DNA of 13,308 nucleotides from Streptococcus oralis. Lineage in GTDB: Bacteria > Bacillota > Bacilli > Lactobacillales > Streptococcaceae. Where the stretch lies: contig CAJPKC010000006.1 in NCBI GenBank assembly GCA_905370255.1, forward strand, positions 1-13,308. Reading direction: 5' to 3'. A model generated the notes under the pieces. The model was given only the letters and a program-made list of their open reading frames with translations, made no database searches and had not been told where the DNA came from. Positions 1 through 7,153 of the stretch are shown here, piece after piece. The position numbers and the translations under genes are program-made. The stretch's first letter is position 1, and every line of letters begins with the position of its first letter.

Positions 1-83
1 ACATGTCAATCGGTAACTACCGTGGTACATTTGATCCAACATCTTCAGCTCATGGTGGTTCTGTATACTATATTTACCCATAA
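1..83 (+). CDS. C-terminal end of a CHAP-domain-like cell-wall hydrolase (partial)
   Basis: The frame entering the window encodes 26 residues, ending in SIGNYRGTFDPT...GGSVYYIYP, before a TAA at 81-83. The Asn-Tyr-Arg-Gly...Phe-x-Pro-Thr pattern with a closing Val-Tyr-Tyr-Ile-Tyr-Pro strand resembles the end of the CHAP amidase/endopeptidase domain in streptococcal PcsB/GbpB-type peptidoglycan hydrolases, which act outside the cell on septal peptidoglycan. This is family resemblance recalled from a very short segment: no catalytic Cys or His lies inside the window, so the enzyme class is an inference. The reading frame closes normally and is followed 14 bases later by a good terminator, so the gene end is intact and was not cut by the neighbouring insertion sequence. 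Confidence 0.5.
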   Translation, partial: MSIGNYRGTFDPTSSAHGGSVYYIYP

Positions 84-97
84 TGACTACAAGAAGG

Positions 98-125
98 CGA
101 TTCGAATTTTCTCGAATCGTTTTTA
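98..125 (+). terminator. Rho-independent terminator of the CHAP-like gene
   Basis: A perfect 8-bp stem CGATTCGA (98-105) / TCGAATCG (112-119), with loop ATTTTC, is followed directly by TTTTTATT. It lies 14 bases after the TAA of the first gene and before the insertion sequence, so it should end that transcript and insulate the IS from read-through. Confidence 0.85.
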
Positions 126-141
126 TTGTGACTTTAAGTCC

Positions 142-164
142 GTTTCGCTCCGAAGGTGCGAAAC
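142..164 (+). other. Inverted repeat near the left edge of the IS
   Basis: GTTTCGC (142-148) pairs with GCGAAAC (158-164) around a 9-base loop. It sits between the upstream terminator and the IS left hairpin. It could be the outermost structure of the element or part of its insertion site. IS200-type elements can carry a 5' hairpin that limits transcription into tnpA, but no T-run follows this one, so that role is not supported. Confidence 0.4.
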
Positions 165-172
165 AAATAAAC

Positions 173-189
173 CACCCGCTATGCGGGTG
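173..189 (+). repeat. IS200 left-end hairpin
   Basis: A perfect 7-bp stem CACCCGC (173-179) / GCGGGTG (183-189) with a TAT loop. Its first strand, with the preceding AAAC, matches the right-end hairpin. In the IS200/IS605 family such subterminal hairpins are what TnpA recognises on single-stranded DNA. Confidence 0.75.
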
Positions 190-282
190 CGCATCGAAGG
201 TTATACCGTCATAACAAAAACACTCCAAACGAGTTACAATATAGGTGTTCAAGCCAATTGTAAAACGAAAGGAGTTAAGACT

Positions 283-747
283 ATGGCGCAAAAAGCTCAC
301 AGTTTATCACATACAAAATGGATGTGTAAGTACCACATTGTATTTACACCTAAGTATAGACGAAAAATAATCTATAATCAATATAGGAGTAGTCTGGGAG
401 AGATTTTTCATAGACTATGCCAATATAAAGGCGTTGAAATAATAGAAGGCCACTTAATGCCAGATCATGTTCACATGCTAGTAAGTATACCACCACGAAT
501 GAGTGTAGCTAGTTTTATGGGATATTTAAAAGGTAAAAGTGCCTTAATGATGTTTGATAAACACGCCAATTTAAAATATAAATTTGGGAACAGACATTTT
601 TGGGCAGAAGGATATTATGTAAGTACGGTAGGACTAAATGAAGCCACAATTAAGAAATATATCCAGGAACAAGAGAAGCATGATATCGCTTTGGACAAAT
701 TAAGCGTTAAAGAATATGAAAATCCCTTTAGGGATAATGGTAAGTAA
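283..747 (+). CDS. tnpA: IS200-type Y1 transposase TnpA
   Basis: This 154-residue protein is the usual length for IS200-group transposases. It cuts and rejoins single-stranded DNA at the IS ends as a dimer. Diagnostic features are visible: the HUH metal-binding motif His62-Val-His64 within GHLMPDHVHML, the N-terminal strand YHIVFTPKYRRK, a central SFMGYLKGKSA helix, RHFWAEGYYVST, and the catalytic tyrosine at about Tyr126 in IKKYIQEQEKH. The ATG at 283 is chosen because AAAGGAG lies 8 bases upstream and the protein begins at the family's usual MAQKAHS...KWMCKYHIVF. The frame is open further upstream to base 22, but that part runs through the terminator and left-end hairpin and is not coding. 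All key residues are present, so the enzyme looks functional. Confidence 0.95.
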   Translation: MAQKAHSLSHTKWMCKYHIVFTPKYRRKIIYNQYRSSLGEIFHRLCQYKGVEIIEGHLMPDHVHMLVSIPPRMSVASFMGYLKGKSALMMFDKHANLKYKFGNRHFWAEGYYVSTVGLNEATIKKYIQEQEKHDIALDKLSVKEYENPFRDNGK

Positions 748-754
748 TGCGAAT

Positions 755-884
755 GCCTCTTTGAGAGGCTTGTGACGAGTCAAAAGCAATAAGGCTTGAA
801 CAAAGTGAAAGCCAGCGTCTTTAGGCGCTGGCTGGTAATATGGGCTTATAGCCCTTGATCAAACCACCCGTTAGACGGGTGGTT
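755..884 (+). other. Densely folded IS 3' segment (four hairpins, possible structured RNA)
   Basis: Between the tnpA stop and the right end, four stems follow in close order: GCCTCT/AGAGGC (755-769), AGCCAGCG/CGCTGGCT (810-833), GGGCT/AGCCC (842-854) and AACCACCCGT/ACGGGTGGTT (862-884). Only the last is needed as the TnpA end. The others resemble the structured right-end transcripts (omega RNAs) of tnpB-carrying IS605 relatives, yet no tnpB is present. It may be a leftover of a larger ancestor or a cis-acting structure. Transcription is not shown by the sequence. Confidence 0.4.
862..884 (+). repeat. IS200 right-end hairpin
   Basis: A perfect 10-bp stem AACCACCCGT (862-871) / ACGGGTGGTT (875-884) with a TAG loop. 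It shares AAACCACCCG with the left-end hairpin. It is followed by ATGATTTTAT, so on RNA it could also act as a terminator for tnpA. Confidence 0.75.
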
Positions 885-939
885 ATGATTTTATCTGTAT
901 GACTAGTAAGAATAATTTTAGTCAATTTTCGGACTTATT

Positions 940-1011
940 TTACAATTGCTTCGCACGTCCATTTTCATCAAAGTGATAAGTCACACCATTGATGGTACGT
1001 GTTTGGTTGGG
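940..1011 (-). pseudogene. Remnant: last 23 codons of a glucan-binding repeat protein gene
   Basis: Read on the minus strand, this encodes the tail NQTRTINGVTYHFDENG...KQL followed by TAA, the same C-terminus as the two large array proteins. At DNA level 941-1012 matches 7155-7226 with two differences (C/T at 952, G/A at 972). Similarity ends abruptly at about 1013, where unrelated DNA begins, and continues weakly into the 3' flank (about 908-939), which resembles 10033-10065. It is therefore the 3' stump of a lost paralog, not a gene. The IS lies just downstream of it. Confidence 0.85.
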
Positions 1012-1012
1012 A

Positions 1013-1335
1013 GGAGAAATATCTTGTCTACTCTTAGTATTCTTTTCATAGTTAGGTAGACATATAAAAAATGAAACATCATTAAGAAACAACACGTGTT
1101 TTTAATCAATAGTTATATAAATTAGATAAAATCTAATTTACTGTAAATAACATAAAAACATTATAAGTTATAATATATCGTTAATTTTTAATCTTAATGT
1201 ACATGTCGAATATATGGTATTAAATTATGAAAATAAGATGATTTGTAATTGTAATCTTTGTTTCATTAACTTAAGTAACATGTATTTTGTATTTTTATAA
1301 AAATCGAACTAGTGTAAAAAAAACAGAAAATTTTA
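1013..1335. other. AT-rich intergenic region without a supported gene
   Basis: About 320 bases of very AT-rich DNA between the remnant and the adhesin promoter. I see no convincing ORF with a ribosome binding site. Small symmetries present are a perfect 10-bp palindrome AACACGTGTT (1091-1100) and ATTAGAT/ATCTAAT (1121-1137). Either could be an operator for the adhesin gene, but nothing identifies a regulator. The A/T tracts just upstream of the -35 (1296-1335) could serve as an UP-type element. Confidence 0.4.
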
Positions 1336-1364
1336 TTGACAGTTAAATTATAAAGGAGTAGAAT
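1336..1364 (+). promoter_or_regulatory. Promoter of the LPXTG adhesin gene
   Basis: A perfect -35 TTGACA (1336-1341) and a -10 TAGAAT (1359-1364) are separated by 17 bases, in the expected sigma-A form. Transcription would start near 1371, giving a leader of about 60 bases before the ATG at 1431. An A-rich tract precedes the -35. Confidence 0.8.
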
Positions 1365-1393
1365 ACGGTTGCAGCATAAAAGTTAAGCAACGG

Positions 1394-1420
1394 CAATTGA
1401 ATCATAATTCAATTGGGAGG
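1394..1420 (+). promoter_or_regulatory. Leader hairpin abutting the adhesin ribosome binding site
   Basis: A perfect 9-bp stem CAATTGAAT (1394-1402) / ATTCAATTG (1407-1415) with a CATA loop. The last base of the stem is the first G of the Shine-Dalgarno GGGAGG (1415-1420). Its position suggests it affects ribosome access or mRNA stability; the function is inferred. The SD serves two nearby ATGs, at 1426 and 1431. Confidence 0.5.
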
Positions 1421-1430
1421 AATTTATGAA

Positions 1431-4400
1431 ATGAAAGATTTTTTTAATCGACGCCAACGTTTTTCTTTGAGAAAATATTCAATCGGCGTTTGCTCAGTGC
1501 TTTTGGGAACGGCACTGTTTGCAGCACATGGTGCACAAGCTGATGAGCTTGCCAGTACCGACACACCGGTAACACCAGAGGCATCTGTTACCGGCGATGA
1601 TTCGAGTAGTTTAGTAACTACTTCAACAACTGCGACACAACAGACAGATCCTACGTCTGTTGTTTCAGCGTCTGCTGAAACGTCTGCATCTGCAACACTT
1701 GATTTAACTCCAAGTGTAACAACTTCTGCGGATGCATCAACAGGAGAAACAGCAAAAACACAGGCTGAGACAGCAAAGGAATCTGATGAGTCTGTTTCAG
1801 AATCATCTGTTGAGAATCATTCAGATAAAGTGAGTCAAACTGATAATCACGAAAATTCATCTGATAAAACTCAAAAGTCATCTAATTCAGATGATTCTAA
1901 TCGTGCTAGTCGTACGCGTCGTGATACGAGTGCAGCAGCATCAGCTTCATCAACAGTAGCAGTAGATGCTCAGAAAGAAGTATCTAGTTGGAGTGAATTT
2001 GTTGCAGCACTTCAAGACAGTAGTATTAAAGAAATTACCGTTAAAGGTAATATCGTAGCAGCAGGTGATAATGGTAATACAGATAATGGACGTTCAGGAT
2101 CTGTTGACCGTAAAATCACTATTAACACTCAAGCACGTCCACTTACAATCAAAGGTGAAAATCAAAATGCTAGTCTAGACCTTTTGTCAAATACCTTAGA
2201 ATTAACTGGTGCAGCTTGGGAACTTAACTTCAAAAGCCTTAAATTGGCATCAGCTAACTCAAAGGGACCTGTTGATTTATCTAAGACAAGTGGTCCAAAT
2301 ACTGTTACTTTTGACAATGTAACCAGTGTTGGTTCTTCACTTTATGGTGGTGGTGGAAACACCAATGTTGTTATTAAAGGAAATACAACATCAACTGTTA
2401 GTGATAGCTATCAATCTGGAAATGGACAAACTCAGTTTGTTCAACGTAACGTGGGACAAGCTGGAAGATCAGATAAACGTCGTGAATCAAACATTCATGA
2501 TGCTAAAGCTGTCATTGTTTCTGAGGGGGCTAGTCTAACACTTAACCGTTCTTCTCAAGGGGATGCAATCACTCTTGAAAGTGGCGCTAAAGTTAGTGTT
2601 CAAGATAGAGCTAACCTAACCATTAACATGAATACTGACAATGCTACAGATACTGCTCGATATCATAATGCTGGTATCTTTATGGCAGATGGCGGTACAG
2701 TGGAAACTGGTAAAGAGTCTAAACTTGTACTTAACACTAGTATCGGACAAGGTATTTCACTTGGTATCAATCGACCTGGAGATGGTGTAACAGATAAAGA
2801 TCGTTTTGGTGGTTATGGCACTAAAAATAGCAATCGTAAGAATGGTCCAAGTAAAGTTATTATCGGTGACGGTGCGACCTTTGAATTAAATGGTCGTGAT
2901 GGTGTGATGGCTGGTAATAATGCTGAGTTTACAACGGGTGCAACTTCTAAAGTTCGATTTGAAAATAAAGGCCGTGGTGTTGCGATTGACTTAGGTAATG
3001 ATTCGAAAGTTAATTTTGGTAAAAATTCAACCAATACATTCCACTCAGTAGGTAAAGGTCCAAAGAGTGGTGGAGGCCCTTCAGGAAGCTATGACGGTTA
3101 TAACTACATTGGTCTAAATGAAAATGGTCGCATTGTCGTAGATGACTATGCAACATTCCGTGTCCAAATGGATGATCGTGGTGATAATGCCTGGGATGAT
3201 GTTATTTCACTTGACTCTACTAGTGGTCGAAAGAATCAACCACTATTCCAAGCTAATAAGGGTTCTATCGTAGATATCCGAGATGATAATACTAACTATT
3301 ATGCGGAGTTGATTTCGGTACCTTTGGGAAATAGTTCTAATACCTTCTTCCAATTTAACAACCCACTTTATGTTTCATTACTACGTTATACTAAATCAGA
3401 TGGTCTTTCTGCTGGAGAGGTAACAGGTAAATTGCCTGCATCTACTCCTCAAGGTAACAATCCTGAAGATATTGGTCACGGTAATATTCTTTATATCTCA
3501 GATAAATCAGCTAGTTCAGGTAACCGAGTAGAATTTAACGGTCCAACAGGAACACTCGTTAATCCAGGTCTTGGAACTTATACTGTTTATTCATTGAATA
3601 AAGATGGTAGAGATGCACAAAGCCGTAACAAGCAAAGTTCTGTTTGGACTAATATCCAAGGTGGAGCATTGAGTATTGCCGGTTTCCAAAGTAACCATGC
3701 TGATATTAATCCTGCAAATGCACAATCAGTTCCAACAGGTTCATCTACAGGTGGTATCTCAGCAACTGACAAAACATATGGTATCGACCCTGTTGGTGAT
3801 AACCGTCAAAACATTTGGATTTCCAACGGTTCCACAATTAATCCTACAGCTATCCATAAAAACGTTATTAAATACGTTTATGAAGATGGTACACCAGTTA
3901 AAGATGACGTCATTCAATCATCTGATTGGAATCGTACGCTTGAAGTTGCTATTGATCAGAACCAATTTAAAGATGTTCTGAAGAATTCAACTGTAAGTAA
4001 TGGTGACGAATTCTTAACTGCTTACAGTAAAGCAAAATACAATGTTGGTGATATCGATGGTGATGGTAAAGCTGATACAGGTTGGAGAGTAGCAGGAACT
4101 ACAAACGACGAAACTGTCAACTATACTGCTGTAACATCTCCTAAGTTAAGTGGCTATAAGGCTGAAATTTTATCAACCAATGTTCCTGGTCTAAAAGCAG
4201 GAGACAATGCAGATAGTGTAGCTGCTTCTTATACTTATAATCCTTCTACTGCGCCAGCTGATACTATCATTGAAACTAGCGCAGGTCGTAGAACAATTTC
4301 TGACACTTATTGGCGTAATATTGTAGCTAAATCTGATTTAGGAAGCTATGAAACTGTAGTTGTTTATAAGAAAGAAAAACAGAAAGCTACAATTCACTAT

Positions 4401-6890
4401 GTTGATGTGTCTGCTAATAATAAAGAATTAGCTAGTGATTCTGTTGAAGGTGATTCAGGAGCTAATATTGATTATTCAACTGCTAATAAGATTCAAGAGT
4501 TTGTTAATAAAGGCTACAAACTAGTGGAAGATGGTTTCACCAATTCAACAGCAGATGAGAAGAAATATGATAATGATACTTCTGTAAATCAAGAATTCAC
4601 TGTTAAGTTGGAACATGATAAAGTTCCAGTAGGACCAAATGATCCACATAACCCAACAGATCCAATCAATCCAAATGATCCAGACAGTCCTAAATACCCA
4701 GCGACGGATCAATGGAAGAAAGATGTGACATCAACTGTTCATTATGTAGGTGCAGGAAGTCAGACTCCAAATGACAATGTACAAAACGCACAATGGACAC
4801 GTACCTTGGAACTTGATAAAGTTACAGGTAAAATTCTTAATCCAAATGAACCATGGGTAGCTAATAAGACGGATTATGCGTCAGTGCCAACACCAAATGT
4901 CACTGGCTACTATGCGGATAAAGCAAGCGTTCCAACTAAGAAAGTTACTCAAGATAATCTTGAAGAGACAGTAACTTACAAACCACTTGGAAGCTTGGTT
5001 CCAAAACCAGAAACACCAAACGATCCAAACTTCCCATCAACACCAGGTGTGAAGTATCCAAATGATCCAACAGATCCAACGAAACCAGGTCAACCGGTCG
5101 TCCCAGATGTTCCAGGCTATGACCCACACCTTCCAGATCCAAAAGATCCAACGAAACCAGGTCAACCAATCCAACCAGGAACACCTGTAACACCTGATAA
5201 ACCAGGGGAAGATACGCCAATCATCTATGTGCCAAAAACAAATGATGTAACGCAACCAACAAAACAAACTGTTAAATACACAAGTACAGATGGTAAAGCT
5301 CAGGTACCTTCAGATAAGATTCAAAATGACTATACTTTCACAGGTAAGAAGAATCAAGCAGATGGTACAACAACATGGACTGAAAACAGTCATACTTACG
5401 GTAGGGAAAGTGTTCCAGTAGTTTCTGGTTATTACGCTGACAAGTCTGAAGCAGGTAGAAAAACAGTCACTCCTGGCAATCCTAATGCTGAAGATGTTGT
5501 AACCTATAAACCACTTGGTAAGATTATTCAGGTAGATGAAGATGGAAATGTTATTCCTAATTCAACATCTGTAACATACAACAATAATCCATCAAATCCT
5601 AAAGAAGCAGCAGAAACTAAAATTCCAGATGCACCAACAGGATATGTGATTAAGGAGGAACAACCACAAGCATGGGGTTACAATATTGTTGATAAAACTA
5701 TTGAACCAAATGATGAAAGTGATCCAGATCGAATTTCACAAGATACGAAGATTGTTTATGTTAAAGCCGATCAAAAAGCTGTCATCACGTACGTTGATCA
5801 AACAACAGGTCAAACTCTTGCCAATGATCAAGTCGGTGGTAAATCAGGTGAGGCCATCAACTACTCAACTGCGGACAAGATCAAGTACTATGAAGATCGT
5901 GGTTATGTTCTCGTTAGCGATGAGTTCCCAACAGGTGCCCACTTCGATAACGATGCGTCAGTCGATCAAACATGGACAGTAACCTTGAAACATGGTGAAA
6001 CACCAGTAGGACCAAATGATCCACATAACCCAACAGATCCAATCAATCCAAATGATCCAAACAGTCCTAAGTACCCAGCGACAGATCAATGGAAGAAAGA
6101 TGTGACATCAACTGTTAAGTATGCGGTATCAGATGGTAAGGTAGCTGCACCAGCAGATCACGTAGAAAACGCGACATGGACACGTACCCTTACCTTGGAT
6201 AAAGTTACAGGTAAAGAACTTTCAGCGACACCATGGGCATCAGATAAGACAGCCTACGCTGCAGTTCCAACACCAGGTTTGACAGGCTACTACGCTGATA
6301 AAGCAAGTGTTGCTTCTAAGACAGTTACTCAAGAAAACCTTGAAGAAACTGTTACTTACAAACCACTTGGAAACTTGGTTCCAAAACCAGAAACACCAAA
6401 TGATCCAAACTTCCCATCAACACCAGGTGTTAAATATCCGAACGATCCAACAGATCCAACGAAACCAGGTCAACCGGTTGTGCCAGATATTCCAGGTTAC
6501 AAGCCATACTTGCCAGATCCAAAGGATCCAACGAAACCAGGTCAACCAATCCAACCAGGAACACCTGTAACACCAGAGGATCCAGGTAAAGATACACCAA
6601 TCATTTATGTTCCGGTTACTCCTGATAAACCTGTAACTCCTCCAGAACAACCTAAGGTACCAACACCTAAGAAACCAGAGGAGCCAGAACAACCAGTTAA
6701 ACCAGAACAACCAGTAAGTCCAACTGTTATTGAAGAAGTAACTCCACAAGTTGCTCAACCTCAAGAACAAGCAGTTCTACCAGAGACAGGAACAGAAAGT
6801 GGACATATTGCAGAAGTGACAGGTTTGTCAGCCTTGATTACAGGTCTTGGACTAGGTCTTTTGGGCCGTCGTCGTAAGAAAGAAGACTAA
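1431..6890 (+). CDS. Large LPXTG-anchored adhesin with beta-helix-like and mucin-binding-like domains
   Basis: This 1819-residue surface protein starts with MKDFFNRRQRFSLRKYSIGV, a YSIRK-G/S signal that directs secretion to the septum, with cleavage after about Ala37 (GAQA/DE). Residues ~38-180 are a Ser/Thr/Asp-rich stalk. Residues ~185-800 are a long Gly/Asn/Asp-rich series of short beta strands (KEITVKGNIV, TVTFDNVTSV, ATFELNGRDG), like the pectate-lyase-like adhesive region of streptococcal surface proteins. Residues ~820-1730 hold mucin-binding (MucBP/Mub-like) modules, including KATIHYVD at 985 and KAVITYVD at 1449, plus NDP/TDP proline-rich spacers. Residues ~1735-1780 are a Pro/Glu/Lys wall-spanning region, then LPETG at 1783-1787, a hydrophobic segment and RRRKKED, the sortase A signal. 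The ATG at 1431 gives the YSIRK start, 10 bases after GGGAGG; an upstream in-frame TTG at 1413 overlaps the SD and was rejected. Its ligand is inferred, not shown. Confidence 0.9.
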   Translation: MKDFFNRRQRFSLRKYSIGVCSVLLGTALFAAHGAQADELASTDTPVTPEASVTGDDSSSLVTTSTTATQQTDPTSVVSASAETSASATLDLTPSVTTSADASTGETAKTQAETAKESDESVSESSVENHSDKVSQTDNHENSSDKTQKSSNSDDSNRASRTRRDTSAAASASSTVAVDAQKEVSSWSEFVAALQDSSIKEITVKGNIVAAGDNGNTDNGRSGSVDRKITINTQARPLTIKGENQNASLDLLSNTLELTGAAWELNFKSLKLASANSKGPVDLSKTSGPNTVTFDNVTSVGSSLYGGGGNTNVVIKGNTTSTVSDSYQSGNGQTQFVQRNVGQAGRSDKRRESNIHDAKAVIVSEGASLTLNRSSQGDAITLESGAKVSVQDRANLTINMNTDNATDTARYHNAGIFMADGGTVETGKESKLVLNTSIGQGISLGINRPGDGVTDKDRFGGYGTKNSNRKNGPSKVIIGDGATFELNGRDGVMAGNNAEFTTGATSKVRFENKGRGVAIDLGNDSKVNFGKNSTNTFHSVGKGPKSGGGPSGSYDGYNYIGLNENGRIVVDDYATFRVQMDDRGDNAWDDVISLDSTSGRKNQPLFQANKGSIVDIRDDNTNYYAELISVPLGNSSNTFFQFNNPLYVSLLRYTKSDGLSAGEVTGKLPASTPQGNNPEDIGHGNILYISDKSASSGNRVEFNGPTGTLVNPGLGTYTVYSLNKDGRDAQSRNKQSSVWTNIQGGALSIAGFQSNHADINPANAQSVPTGSSTGGISATDKTYGIDPVGDNRQNIWISNGSTINPTAIHKNVIKYVYEDGTPVKDDVIQSSDWNRTLEVAIDQNQFKDVLKNSTVSNGDEFLTAYSKAKYNVGDIDGDGKADTGWRVAGTTNDETVNYTAVTSPKLSGYKAEILSTNVPGLKAGDNADSVAASYTYNPSTAPADTIIETSAGRRTISDTYWRNIVAKSDLGSYETVVVYKKEKQKATIHYVDVSANNKELASDSVEGDSGANIDYSTANKIQEFVNKGYKLVEDGFTNSTADEKKYDNDTSVNQEFTVKLEHDKVPVGPNDPHNPTDPINPNDPDSPKYPATDQWKKDVTSTVHYVGAGSQTPNDNVQNAQWTRTLELDKVTGKILNPNEPWVANKTDYASVPTPNVTGYYADKASVPTKKVTQDNLEETVTYKPLGSLVPKPETPNDPNFPSTPGVKYPNDPTDPTKPGQPVVPDVPGYDPHLPDPKDPTKPGQPIQPGTPVTPDKPGEDTPIIYVPKTNDVTQPTKQTVKYTSTDGKAQVPSDKIQNDYTFTGKKNQADGTTTWTENSHTYGRESVPVVSGYYADKSEAGRKTVTPGNPNAEDVVTYKPLGKIIQVDEDGNVIPNSTSVTYNNNPSNPKEAAETKIPDAPTGYVIKEEQPQAWGYNIVDKTIEPNDESDPDRISQDTKIVYVKADQKAVITYVDQTTGQTLANDQVGGKSGEAINYSTADKIKYYEDRGYVLVSDEFPTGAHFDNDASVDQTWTVTLKHGETPVGPNDPHNPTDPINPNDPNSPKYPATDQWKKDVTSTVKYAVSDGKVAAPADHVENATWTRTLTLDKVTGKELSATPWASDKTAYAAVPTPGLTGYYADKASVASKTVTQENLEETVTYKPLGNLVPKPETPNDPNFPSTPGVKYPNDPTDPTKPGQPVVPDIPGYKPYLPDPKDPTKPGQPIQPGTPVTPEDPGKDTPIIYVPVTPDKPVTPPEQPKVPTPKKPEEPEQPVKPEQPVSPTVIEEVTPQVAQPQEQAVLPETGTESGHIAEVTGLSALITGLGLGLLGRRRKKED
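4383..5234 (+). repeat. Adhesin long internal repeat, copy 1
   Basis: Codons 985-1268: a MucBP-like unit (KATIHYVD...YSTANKI...NDTSVNQEFTVKL), the spacer PVGPNDPHNPTDPINP, a second module (YPATDQWKKDVTSTV...TGYYADKASV...VTYKPLG) and a proline-rich run ending in DTPIIYVP. Copy 2 at 5775-6614 has the same order. The spacer and proline-rich parts are nearly identical in DNA between copies, while the MucBP-like parts have diverged. Confidence 0.85.
5775..6614 (+). repeat. Adhesin long internal repeat, copy 2
   Basis: Codons 1449-1728 repeat copy 1: KAVITYVD...YSTADKI...NDASVDQTWTVTL, the same PVGPNDPHNPTDPINP spacer, the same DQWKKDVTSTV module and the same proline-rich tail. Between the copies (5235-5774) lies a more diverged related module (KQTVKYTSTDGK...SGYYADKSEA...VTYKPLG). 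Unequal crossing-over between copies would remove or add about 460 residues in frame. Confidence 0.85.
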
Positions 6891-6949
6891 TAACAAAGAG
6901 AATCCTTCCCTTCTTCTAAATAGTTAGTTAAAATAAAAAATTAGTCTTC

Positions 6950-6993
6950 AAAAAAAGAGGTTCTTCCCTATAGGTTGGGGGAGGACCTTTTTT
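6950..6993 (+). terminator. Rho-independent terminator of the adhesin gene
   Basis: AAAAAAGAGGTTCTTCCC pairs with GGGGGAGGACCTTTTTT, with a two-base GA bulge and a TATAGG-containing loop. It ends in TTTTTT and begins in AAAAAA, so it can work in both directions. It lies about 60 bases after the adhesin TAA. Confidence 0.8.
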
Positions 6994-7010
6994 GATCTAT
7001 TTTTTAACCT

Positions 7011-7042
7011 AAGTACAAAATTGGAGTCTTGATTTTGTACTT
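7011..7042. terminator. Second hairpin in the convergent gap (probable bidirectional terminator)
   Basis: A perfect 11-bp stem AAGTACAAAAT (7011-7021) / ATTTTGTACTT (7032-7042). It is followed by TTATTC on the plus strand and, on the minus strand, reads out into AGGTTAAAAAATAG. The stem is AT-rich and weaker than its neighbours. Confidence 0.5.
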
Positions 7043-7076
7043 TTATTCTTGATATGTGATTAAAGAAAATGCTTAA

Positions 7077-7106
7077 AAAGGAAGTTGAAATTAATCAACT
7101 TCCTTT
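7077..7106 (-). terminator. Terminator of the first glucan-binding gene
   Basis: A perfect 12-bp stem AAAGGAAGTTGA (7077-7088) / TCAACTTCCTTT (7095-7106) with loop AATTAA. On the minus strand it is followed by TTTTTAAGC, a normal U-run. It lies 48 bases downstream of the TAG at 7154. The same stem and loop recur after the second array gene (9989-10018). Confidence 0.85.
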
Positions 7107-7153
7107 AGTATAGATATATTTTGAGAAAAATTTAGGCTACTTTCCTACATTCT

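Larger units (their letters stand above)
150..890 (+). mobile_element. IS200-type insertion sequence (tnpA only), about 740 bp, ends approximate
   Basis: A single Y1-type transposase gene lies between two related imperfect-palindrome ends. The left hairpin (173-189) and right hairpin (862-884) share the strand sequence AAACCACCCG. This is the layout of the IS200 group of the IS200/IS605 family, which moves as single-stranded DNA, has no terminal inverted repeats and makes no target duplication. For that reason the exact ends cannot be read here. The left end is placed 15-30 bases before the left hairpin and the right end a few bases after the right hairpin, by analogy. No tnpB is present. The element sits between the terminator of the CHAP-like gene and the 3' flank of a degraded glucan-binding gene, so it interrupts nothing obvious. 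Confidence 0.7.

Noticed and set aside
22..282. Upstream extension of the tnpA reading frame to an ATG at 22
   Set aside because: It runs through the end of the CHAP-like gene, its terminator and the IS left hairpin; the ATG at 283 has a proper SD and the conserved N-terminus.
1..300. Disruption of the CHAP-like gene by the insertion sequence
   Set aside because: The gene ends with its own TAA and a terminator before the left end of the element.
748..790. Residual tnpB C-terminus after tnpA (a frame reading NANASLRGL then stop)
   Set aside because: It superficially resembles the RuvC-III stretch of TnpB, but the match is too short and overlaps a hairpin; no other TnpB motif is visible.
1413..1430. 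TTG at 1413 as start of the adhesin
   Set aside because: It overlaps the Shine-Dalgarno sequence itself and adds residues before the typical YSIRK N-terminus; the ATG at 1431 fits.
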